From assembly GCA_001051155.2 (NCBI GenBank), contig JYIP02000004.1, positions 1,916,383-1,980,382 on the forward strand: a stretch of 64,000 nucleotides of DNA, in the 5' to 3' direction. Position numbers and translations under genes: made by a program. The DNA is from Chrysoporthe austroafricana (lineage: Eukaryota > Ascomycota > Sordariomycetes > Diaporthales > Cryphonectriaceae). Below the pieces are notes generated by a model that saw nothing but the letters and a program-made list of their open reading frames with translations, ran no database searches and was not told the origin of the DNA. This document shows positions 32,769 to 41,866 of this stretch, piece by piece (position 1 is the stretch's first letter; each line of letters begins with the position of its first letter).

Positions 32769-35662
32769 GGTGGTCTCGACGGCAATGCTGCTGAGAGTGG
32801 GGGTTAATCGGAATAAAGCCTCTGACAGCGCGCTGAGAGCGAAGCGTGGTTGACTCTTTCGCGAGACGCTCCGTGAATAGTTCAATTTAACCAAATGATT
32901 CTCAAGTGAGCCTCAGGTGGTTGTGATTGTCAGAGGGAGATGTTTGATTTGCCAGAGGTGCCAGGCAAAGAGCAGTAAGAGACAAGTTGAAGAGGGGTTG
33001 GTGTCACACTAACCAAATGGGTGCGAGCTTCAACGAATCTGAGACGGAAAAGGGAAAAATGGCGACGAGATGCTCGTAAACGACTAAATTAGTACTGTAC
33101 GTACTTGAGGAAGTGAAGCTAGCGCTGAGGGAGCGGCTCGTCTAGAAGCTGGCCCCGCACAGAAGGCGTAAAGAAGGCTGCTTCCTGATGGGGCAGACTG
33201 TCTAACAGAGGTTGACTCTTAGTACGAAGACGTACGAGACCAGTAACTCTGAGGCCAAAGATGGATTTCAACTGATCAAAGAGCGGGGGTGGAAGGTCCT
33301 GGCAAACTTGACGGAGGCAGCCCGTACTTGCTGTCCAGGCGCAGTGCTGTTCGAGGAGCCCCAGTGAGTGGGCTGGCTCCTTCCTTTGGCGAAAGGGGAC
33401 TGGGTTAGAGACCCAATTCGTTTTGAGATATCGTCGTTGTCGTCTTCTTTCGCAACGCAACGAAGAGAGCTGCCGTTCACCTCCGCGGAATTAAATCGCT
33501 CGGGGGAAGGCCCACGAGCCTCGCAAAGTACGAGCGTGTAGAAGATGGATGCCGAACGACATAGAAGTCGGAGTGCATATCACCACGAAGGGTGAAGCTC
33601 GACTGAAAAGTGGTCGAGAGAATAGACCGATAGAAAGCTGCGTCCTTGGGCTTTTGCCTGCCACTCGATGGCCAGGGCCCAACGGAGGGGAAACTAAATT
33701 AAGGCTGAAAAAGAAAAGTGGTTGAGACTTGATCCGACTGGAAGGAAAAATGCGACAAAGCAGAAAAAGGAAAGCTCTTGAGATACCGGTGGCCCGGGCC
33801 TGACTGGAAGGGGAAAATGAAGTTCAACAGGAAAAGAAATGTCGTTGAGATTTCAGGTTCCAAACGACCTCTTGCGGGAGAGAGAGACCAGACCACCTCG
33901 GAGCCGGAGGCAGCAAGATGGTAAAGTATGCAGCCTCTTCTTCCTCACCCCAACTGGCAAATGTGAGGAGAGGATGACTGAGCCAATAGTGCTCTCGACC
34001 TTCAAAGCGAGTGATACGCCAACGGCTCGAAATCAGCGATTACCTCCCAGACGCTTGCACCCGCATACCCTAGGAGACAGCGCCGTCAGTGTCTCACAGC
34101 ACGGTAGGCGAAGCTCTAGGCCCGCTACGGATTCTCGAGCTCGCCTTGGAATTCGCATGTCGGTAGCTAGCCGCGAAGTCCTCAGCCTGGTGAATCCACC
34201 GTAGCATCACCCATGTGGATGGGGCATCTGAAACCCATATCACATACTCCTCGCCCATGCCTAGTCGGATGAAGATCCGCATCGCCGTACTCTATATACG
34301 TAAGTCGGTTATGAAGGTTCGACTATCCAACAAGCGGTTTTCTACGAGAAGCTATCTGTATGGACACGTGCCACAGCCGTGACCCTCATATGATGATATC
34401 TTATAAGGGGACCCCTCCTTTCCGACAATTTCCCGTCGGAGGATACCCCGCTGCAGAGGACCGAATAGGCCGACATCATGTTGGGGAGGGCTCTGTAGGG
34501 AGAACCGCCGCAGACAAGGCACGGGATCGCGGGAGATCACGATTACCATCGCATGATGTGGGCCGTCGCAAGCCTTATAGGGTGGCGGCGGCAGCACATC
34601 TATGCACGCTTGTGCAGCGAGGGGATAAGCGTTGGGACTCCCGAGCAAGAAGCTTCACGGCGGCCTTGGCCCAGTCGAGGTGAAAGAGAGTTGCGCCATG
34701 CCGGGTGGCTGACCGGAGATCACATATGTATGGTATGGTAGTAGGGCTGGGTGGGATCCCAGGAAAAGACGGTCAGACGGTTTGGCATGACCCCGGTGAC
34801 GGCGCAGGCGCGGGCTGGCGCATGACCACGACCTGATATCGCTGCTCGGGGCATGATCCTTTCGACCGTAGCCTAGAAGGTTTTCCTGACGCGACCCGCC
34901 AAGGTGAGGCCGACACCTGGCCAGGACCGCATGAGAGCCGTTGGGGGGGCATATGACGAGATGGTGAGGAGACATGTGGCCCTCTCGTTGATCCATCGAC
35001 TGGTGCTCCTTCTCGTGTTGGGGTTTTGTTGTCGCCAGGTGGGTCTGGCATCTCTGCGCTGTGCTGGGCTAGGCGAGGCGGTGCGGTGCGGTGCGGTGCG
35101 GTGCGGTGTAGTGGGTGTGGGTGTGGTGTCCAGAGTTCGACCCAGAGGTTGGAGTTGGGGGAGTTTGCCTGCCCCATGCTGCCACTGCCACTGCTACTGC
35201 CCACACCCACGCCCACGCCCACGCCCTGCTGTGCAGCTGTGTGCAACTGTGCAAGTGTGGGGTCTCCACTTTTGGGGTCTGGCCCAGGCCCCGGCAGCCC
35301 TGATAACCTCGCAGGGCAGATCCCTACTCTAGCACCCTAGCACCCTAGCACAGATGCGATGCAGATTGTTTGCAGCCCACCACCACCTGCACGACACTGA
35401 CCACAACTTCTTCTTGTCATGATGATCTAATCAAATCTCTTCTCTTCAACCTTCGACCTCCCCCACCCGCATTCTCACCACAGCCGACAGCCCCGACCCT
35501 GGATAGGATAGCAAGGTCAGACAAACACTATGGCTGGATTTATGCATGCATAATAGGTTATTCGTCTTAAGCTGGCACTGCAGGCTGCAGGGGGTGGACA
35601 GTCACGTTGTTGTCGTTGTCGAGTCTCAACCCGGTCTTATCACTGGCGCCGACATCGCTACC
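32769..35662. other. 2.9-kb divergent intergenic region
   Basis: Lies between the GTPase gene (minus) and the acidic RVRF protein gene (plus), so it includes both promoters. Only short, featureless frames occur. Repeats: five CGGTG units (35081-35105), a GGTGT-type extension to about 35130, and alternating CCCACG/CCCACA hexamers (about 35200-35223). No gene or RNA was recognised. Confidence 0.5.
35081..35105. repeat. (CGGTG)5 pentanucleotide microsatellite
   Basis: Five perfect units of the same pentamer as at 13716-13750, about 560 bp upstream of the start codon of the RVRF protein gene. Confidence 0.9.
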
Positions 35663-37726
35663 ATGAGCAACCTTCATGATGCCACGGCGCTCATCTCGGA
35701 GCTCACCACCGAGCTCGCCAAGCTGGACGGCAGGGTCGCTGCCTACCGTCTGGACATGGCGTCTGAGTTCACTAGGTATTCCGAGGAGCTCCTCAGGAAC
35801 GTTCCAGACGATGTGGCCTACATCGTCTCACGGGCCATCACAGAGTCACTCGGAAACTACCCTTCTTTGTACCCGCCAGGCAGCAACAACTCATCTCGCT
35901 CACCAATGCCGACGACACCCACCAATCCTGAAGCCATACCTTGGCGCGCAAAAGGCTCTCCCCCCAGTCTTCCTCATCCTCGGGACTCAGGCAACTCCAA
36001 GGAGACCGAACCTGCACCAGACCAACGCAGCACTCACGAACGAGAGGTGGAATTTCAGGGCCTCTTCACCCCAGCTTTCCTGCCGCTCCTCGAAAGCGTC
36101 GACCGACCACTGCACTCACTTCCTACCTCACCAAGCACAGCCAATGCGACCAGAACAGACCGTCGGCCCTCCATTGACAGAGCTCACACCGCAGACAGCA
36201 TTCAGCAGCACAACAGACCCAGCCCGCTACGTCGCGGTACTGACACATCGGTCGACTCTCTGGCAAGCGACAGCAGCAGTGCCAAGAACAGGAAGAGCGC
36301 CCTACGACGATCCTCAGGCTCCTCCCGGCCAGACAGTCCACGTGAGAACCGTCGCGTGCGCTTCGACTTCGAAGGCCAGGAGGTCTTACCGTCATCTTCA
36401 CCTCATACATCCACCGAGACACTCACGCAACCAGCAGGCGCCGGAGAGAAGTCAACCCTCTCGAATGACCCGTACACCACATCATTTAGCGATCTTCAAG
36501 ACGAGGAAGACCGGCAGCAGCACGGCCTTCCTAAGAAGGTGTCATCGACCCAAGCTTTACGCAAGCTGTCCAAGGAGCCTTTAGACGATGGGACCGTGTG
36601 GACCGTGGTTAACGCCGAGCCTAGACCTGAGAATTCGTTATCCCGCGACGCGGATAGTATCCCCAAGACTATAGCTAACCTAGCACCATCTCATCACAGC
36701 GCAGACGAGGGAATAATACCTGTTAAAGAGATGTCCGAGTGTGTTGCGGGAAAGGCTCATGACCAGACTCAGGCTGGGGATGAGAAGGATACTGATAATC
36801 GTCAGTACGAGGTTATGAAGCATGGAATCGGAGCAGAGGAAGAGGACTCCGATGAGGAGCCCGCCCTGTTCATGGCCTCTAAGAAGGCGAAGGCGAGGAA
36901 GGCATCTGGCACTGTTGCAGCCAAGCCCATCCCCACCGTGCCTACTGTTCCACAGCCTATACCGTCCGAATCTACCGTGGCCCGGATTGACAGTATCATA
37001 CCCAAGACTGCTGGTGCGGATGACCAGATCGAGGTGACCGACGAACAGAACAATACAAAGGCACCCAATGAAGAGAGCCAGGCCAAGTCCAAGCGAGAGA
37101 AGCAGCCGCAGCACATGTCGGCTAGCCCAGACGAGGACGAGGAGGAATTCTTCGCATTCGATGACGACGAGGGGAACGAGAGCAGCCAGAAGACTCAGGC
37201 CGCGCGATCCCGGACCGAGAAATACCTTGCCGAAACCCAGGACGACGAGCCCGAGGATCATGAGAACCACGGCCATCGCGCTGAGGTGACCCCGTCCCAC
37301 AGCAGTGTCCCTAGATCGCCTCATACCAGCTCGCCTCATACCAGCCCCAGCGCTGGCTCGCGGCCCGAATTTGCGTTTTCGACCAAGCGCCCAGCCAAGC
37401 CAGAGGGAACTCGGCCAATGAGCACGTCCATCGGGTCATATGCAGGGCGGTCGGTGAAGCCTGGCCCGGTAAAGGACCAAGAACTGCTCAAGCAGCTGGA
37501 GAGTGTCGACGCGGATGTACCGTTCTTTGTTGGTAGCGTTAATGGGCGAAGCGGCCCCGATGCCTCGAATGTCAAGAGCTACCAGGCAAGCATGCTGAGT
37601 CCGAACCAGATGTCTGGGAGCTTTGCCGAGCGGTTTCTGTGGGAAAAAGAGCAGGGGATCACTTACGATAGTGATAACGATGAGGCGGAAAGCAAAGTCG
37701 AGAAGGCGAAGAAGAAGACGCGGTAG
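35663..37726 (+). CDS. Acidic disordered protein with RVxF (PP1-docking) motif
   Basis: Single exon, 687 residues from ATG 35663 (MSNLHDATAL, with A at -3 of the start). The frame stays open upstream to an ATG at 35546, but the added residues look non-coding. The first 80 residues form a likely helix (ALISELTTELAKLDGRVAAYRLDMASEFTRYSEEL). The rest is mostly disordered and rich in Ser, Pro, Glu and Asp. The sequence RRVRFDFEG holds a textbook RVxF motif (Arg231-Phe234) preceded by basic residues and followed by acidic ones, the usual setting for PP1 docking. Acidic clusters EEEDSDEEP and SPDEDEEEFFAFDDDEG follow. Near the end a short conserved-looking segment (DADVPFFVGSVNGRSG, SYQASMLSPNQMSGSFAERFLWEKEQG) precedes a Lys/Glu-rich terminus. 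I do not recognise the family. PP1 regulation is an inference from the motif alone. Confidence 0.82.
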   Translation: MSNLHDATALISELTTELAKLDGRVAAYRLDMASEFTRYSEELLRNVPDDVAYIVSRAITESLGNYPSLYPPGSNNSSRSPMPTTPTNPEAIPWRAKGSPPSLPHPRDSGNSKETEPAPDQRSTHEREVEFQGLFTPAFLPLLESVDRPLHSLPTSPSTANATRTDRRPSIDRAHTADSIQQHNRPSPLRRGTDTSVDSLASDSSSAKNRKSALRRSSGSSRPDSPRENRRVRFDFEGQEVLPSSSPHTSTETLTQPAGAGEKSTLSNDPYTTSFSDLQDEEDRQQHGLPKKVSSTQALRKLSKEPLDDGTVWTVVNAEPRPENSLSRDADSIPKTIANLAPSHHSADEGIIPVKEMSECVAGKAHDQTQAGDEKDTDNRQYEVMKHGIGAEEEDSDEEPALFMASKKAKARKASGTVAAKPIPTVPTVPQPIPSESTVARIDSIIPKTAGADDQIEVTDEQNNTKAPNEESQAKSKREKQPQHMSASPDEDEEEFFAFDDDEGNESSQKTQAARSRTEKYLAETQDDEPEDHENHGHRAEVTPSHSSVPRSPHTSSPHTSPSAGSRPEFAFSTKRPAKPEGTRPMSTSIGSYAGRSVKPGPVKDQELLKQLESVDADVPFFVGSVNGRSGPDASNVKSYQASMLSPNQMSGSFAERFLWEKEQGITYDSDNDEAESKVEKAKKKTR

Positions 37727-39030
37727 GGCTGAGCCGAGTATCCAGCAGCTCCCCAACGAGGCTTTTCGTCAGAGATGAGGAGGAAGTTGTATAATGAGAC
37801 GATTGGTGGGCGGTCGACTTATCCTGCATAACATACTTGGCGACAAGGGGGAAGGGAAATGTTTGGATTGCACTTTGGTCCCCGGTGTAACCTAGGACTG
37901 CATCTCGTGGGGTGTCTTGAACTGGATTTGGCAAAGGAAGTGCTCAGGAACATAGTGAACCACCGCTCGGGGGCCTTGCATCAAATGCAATACTCAAATT
38001 GATTCCGCATCAAGATGCCTGCTTGCTATGTGCTAGAGATGCGGGAACTAAGTACTGATGCGCCGAAAGATTGTGATGTCGTCGATGGCGAAAGATTCAT
38101 CTAAGGTGAGGAGTCACAGTTGAGCACTAGAGCGTTTGCTGTTGTGAACCTTCATTCAATATTGTGAGAACTTTCTTTGTAGGGCTGGAATATCTTGCCT
38201 TGGCTTGGAAACCTATTCTCTCTGGATGGAAGTTTTTCTCCGGCCGTCGGGTTGGGATGACAGAGCTAAGAACTTGTGATACCGGCTGCCTGTTTCATGG
38301 TCGCTGAGTAGGCGACCGTCTTTGCTGCCGAGAGGATTTCACTGCGAATGCAGCCAGAGAGCAGTTATGGACGAGTCTAGCCATCGTCTCGGGGGTAGGA
38401 ACAACTTTGAATCTACTGATGAACGATCGCCTGGGTCAGAGGATATGGATGTTGAAGCTGGCAAAATGTGTTTCGGATACAAGTGAGGTTGACATCGAAA
38501 TACTCCGTACCGAGTAATACTTCTCTGGATGGTACAGTGACAGGCTCATAATCTTAGTCAGCGGTCCAGAATGCAGAGGGGTCCACCACGCCAGGGCAGG
38601 GGCTTATTGGGCCAGTTGCAGCCCAAGAATAGAAGCAGCCTCAGTCCACCACACCCACTTCCAGGCCTCTGGACGGAACCGCGAGCTTGCATTTCTACCA
38701 GCAACCACCGCAACCATCCCATCTATCCAGCTTGGCAACGACGTTATCGATTTTGCACATCGCATACAGCCAGTCTTCTCCGACCCGGTCAGCCGAGCCC
38801 GAAGAGCTCTTGGACCGCAGACCCTGCCAGCTACGCTTTCCACCGCCGACCACGGCGCCTGACGAGTTGCAGCCTGTGCTTACCTGCGTAAGAGTCATTA
38901 GAACTTGCCGCACAAGATAGAGACTGCTGGGAGCATCTTGTTTGACCCGCACCACACTTCTCGACGCCGCCCGCCCGTCGAACCCTTCTGGAACCCCTCC
39001 TCTATATTGCGATCCGCGTCACGAGGCAAG
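37727..39030. other. Intergenic region upstream of PHO85
   Basis: About 1.3 kb between two genes on the plus strand. It should contain the 3' UTR of the RVRF protein gene, then the PHO85 promoter, with a pyrimidine-rich stretch just before the start. Short frames near 38571-38955 on both strands have no recognisable content. Confidence 0.5.
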
Positions 39031-40094
39031 ATGGACGGCAAACGCCATCTCTCCTCCTTCCAACAGCTGGAGAAGCTCGGAGAGGGGACGTATGCAACGG
39101 TGGGCGCTTCTGACACCGCTCCCTAGGCTCGCAGACAGTATGCTGATGTAAGGTGGTGGTGCAGGTTTTCAAGGGTCGTAATAGACAAACCGGCGAATTC
39201 GTCGCACTCAAGGAGATCCATCTCGATTCGGAGGAGGGGACGCCTAGCACCGCGATCCGCGAGATATCCCTTATGAAGGAGCTCAAGCACGAGAACATCG
39301 TGGGCCTGCACGACGTCATCCACACCGAGAACAAGCTTATGTTGGTGTTCGACTACATGGACGGCGATCTCAAGAAGTACATGGACACAAAGGGAGAGCG
39401 CGGCGCCCTCCACCCTGATCTTATTAAGTCCTTCATGTACCAGCTCCTGAAAGGCATCGATTTCTGCCACAAGAACAAGGTTCTTCACCGAGATCTCAAG
39501 CCACAGAATCTCCTGATCAACGGCAAGGGACAGTTGAAGCTGGGCGACTTCGGTCTGGCAAGAGCTTTCGGTATCCCCGTCAATACCTTCTCGAACGAGG
39601 TTGTCACGTTGTGGTACCGGGCGCCCGACGTCCTCTTGGGGAGCAGAACGTACAACACGAGCATCGACATCTGGTCAGCCGGCTGCATCATGGCGGAGAT
39701 GTACACAGGCAGGCCGCTGTTCCCCGGCACTACGAACGAAGACCAGATTAATCGCATCTTCCGGATCATGGGCACCCCCACGGAGCGGACATGGCCCGGC
39801 ATCACCCAGTTCCCCGAGTACAAGAACAACTTTCAGGTATACGCCACCCAGGATCTCCGTGCGATCCTACCCATGATCGACCCCGACGGCATCGAGCTGC
39901 TGCAGAAGATGCTCCAGCTGCGGCCAGAGCTCCGCATCAGCGCCGAGAAGGCTCTGGAGCACCGCTGGTTCAAGACGCTGCCGCAGTTCCAGAACGCGCA
40001 CGCCCAGCCCGTGCAGGCCATGAACTACCAGCAGGCGCTGCCCTCACAGGGCTACCCGACGCAGCAGCCTCAGGGCGGTTACCCGAGTTATTAG
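39031..40094 (+). CDS. PHO85: Cyclin-dependent kinase, PHO85/PhoA type (PSTAIRE)
   Basis: Exons 39031-39099 and 39165-40094 give 332 residues. The intron splits the glycine loop [12 protein letters not shown], with Gly17 in exon 1. The catalytic set is complete: Lys39 in VALKE, the cyclin-binding helix PSTAIRE (50-56), HRDLKPQN (131-138), DFG (151-153) and the activation segment ending [22 protein letters not shown] and the [11 protein letters not shown] form are typical of Pho85/CDK5 rather than Cdc2. Bound to different cyclins, such kinases link phosphate and nutrient status to the cell cycle, morphology and glycogen control. After the kinase fold is a short Gln/Gly/Tyr/Pro tail ([18 protein letters not shown]...GGYPSY) ending at TAG 40092-40094. 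The frame continues open for 172 further codons past this stop and repeats the tail motif; see the next entry. Confidence 0.95.
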
Positions 40095-40613
40095 GACGAC
40101 TCGACGCAGCAACCGCACGGGATGCAGGCCATGCCTCCCCTGAACGCGCTACCGTCGCGTGGTTATCCTCCCCAGGCTGGCGGCTTTGAGCACTTCGGCC
40201 TCGCTGCTAGGAACCCGCCTGGGTTCAATCTGGGCCACCCGGGCATACCAGCTCAGAACTTTCCAGGGTTTCCTCCCGCCCATCTGACAAATCTAGATCA
40301 GCAATTCTCGAGATTTCCACCCGCCTATCAGGACGACGCAGTCCAAGCATTTTCGTGGTTCCCGTCGGGTTATCAAGCCAACCCAGCTCAGCACCCTTTA
40401 GGGCTTGATCCGGGTGAAGAAAGCCTCTCGTTTCAGAACCCGCAGGATACCATTCCGACCCATCAAGACTTCTCACCCCTGCTCCCACAAGACATTCATC
40501 CCATTTCTCAAGACCCTTTCCCTCAGCAAACCGGAGGTGGGTTCCCGGATTATTTTGGCGAAACGCCTCCGCAATTCCAGGGTTGCAACCCGAGTCGTTG
40601 CGGCTATCCATGA
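40095..40613 (+). other. In-frame 172-codon coding-like extension after the PHO85 stop
   Basis: Immediately after TAG 40092-40094 the same frame runs without a stop to TGA 40611-40613. Two features show that it is or was protein-coding. First, residues 10-27 (MQAM...ALPSRGYPPQ, 40122-40175) repeat the motif just before the stop (VQAM...[10 protein letters not shown], 40011-40064). Second, residues about 40-114 (40212-40436) are 15-residue tandem repeats, each ending in Gln: NFPGFPPAHLTNLDQ, QFSRFPPAYQDDAVQ, AFSWFPSGYQANPAQ, with more diverged copies on either side. Composition is Pro, Gln, Phe and Gly-rich, prion-like. Explanations: stop-codon readthrough, a recent nonsense change that shortened the tail, or a sequencing/assembly error at the stop. 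No GT-AG intron of usual length removes the TAG. Confidence 0.7.
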
Positions 40614-41183
40614 ATTACCTATTGGAGAGCAATGATCGCCGCTGGGATATAATATAATATAGATCGGAAACAACATTTCGTCAGGTGGTGATAACACCCT
40701 GACTCCCGGAAGTGAAAGAGGCATTGCGTTGGGCATAGGCGTGATGGGCACCTGGGGAGAAGTGTCATCGTCTCACGATGACAAGCGACCTCTTGTGACC
40801 ACCGACCTACAGCGAGAACATACATCATTGGAGGTGGGCCGCATTGATTCGACCATGATTTCATGGCATCAGCGATGATTTACTAGTGCAGACAATACAG
40901 AATGAATACTCCGTACAGAGCACTGGAAGAAAAATGAAAGACGGCGGGAAGAAAATGACGGGCTGCCGACTCGCCTCGTGGCCGTGTCTCTGTCCAGCCG
41001 AGGCATCGTATATGGCCGTCACCAAAGCTTGGAAGCTACACATTCACAAAGCGGAGTGAGGCTATAACATGCATATGAAATCGTAAAACGTAATGTCATT
41101 AGTTATTATGCTTTCTAACTACTTGGCTCGTTGGTATGCCTTGTCCCATGTGTTCTCATCCTCAGCCTATTGCCGTAGTCATC
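40614..41183. other. Convergent intergenic region
   Basis: About 570 bp between the post-PHO85 frame and the stop of the secreted-protein gene on the minus strand. It is AT-richer, with no gene or repeat recognised. Confidence 0.5.
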
Positions 41184-41866
41184 TCAGATATAGATACGAG
41201 TGACGTTGACGGCCACGCACGTGGGGTTGGTAGGCTCTCCTCCCGTCACCCAGGCGAGAGTCTGGTAGTAATACGACAGGCTGTAGGTCCAGCAAGCGTA
41301 CCACTAGCAACGACGATATCAGTCAGAGGGGTGTGCACGTCACAATGGGGGAAAGGATCACATCGGCCACTCACCTGGTACAGAGGATACGGAGTGATCT
41401 GCGTCGGATACGTGCCGGCGGTGAAGTTCTTCTCGTCCACGTACGACGAGTAGATGAACAGCTGGTCGTCGCCGTCGAAGCCGACGAGGTCGGAGCCGTC
41501 CGAGCCGGGCTCCAGCTCCGGCGCCACGACGTTGCTGTCGAGGGGCGGGTTGAAGACGAGGCCGGAGGAGACGTTGAAGTCGCCGGTCTGGAGCACCCAG
41601 ACGAGCACGCCCGTCTCGTACGTGTTGGACGTCCCGCTGTCCGAGACGTTGAGCGCGAAGGTGTTGAACGAGGAGGCGGTGCCGTCGGTGCCGGCCAGGC
41701 AGAGCTCCTCGATGGCGGCGCCCGCGTGGCACGCGTCGAGGAACTGCCCGTCGACGGTCCCGTCGGCGCTGGACAGCTGCAGGGTGAAGGGCGCCGAGGT
41801 GTTGTAGGTCTGCGCCGAGGCCAGGGCGGCTGCGGCGGCGAGGAGCGTCGGCGTCGTGCACTTCAT
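41184..41866 (-). CDS. Small secreted fungal protein (DUF7907-like)
   Basis: Exons 41866-41375 and 41303-41184 give 203 residues. The signal peptide is MKCTTPTLLAAAAALASAQ, with cleavage likely after ASA. The mature domain is beta-rich (YNTSAPFTLQLSSADGTVDG, CHAGAAIEELCLAG, GVLVWVLQTGDFNVSSGLVF) with several N-x-S/T sites. The second exon supplies the conserved end: WYACWTYSLSYYYQTLAWVT...NPTCVAVNVTRIYI. A WY-x-C...YY-x2-L-x-WV...P-x-C-x2-V ending is, as I recall, the hallmark of a widespread family of uncharacterised ascomycete secreted proteins; the DUF number is from memory and should be checked. The intron is GTGAGT...GTTGCTAG, 71 nt. Without it the end of the protein would be lost. Role unknown; probably extracellular or cell-wall-associated. 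Confidence 0.82.

Noticed and set aside
40095..40613. A separate small gene starting at ATG 40122
   Set aside because: It is in the same frame as PHO85, the frame is open from the first codon after TAG, and it repeats the PHO85 tail motif, so an extension of PHO85 explains it better than an independent gene.
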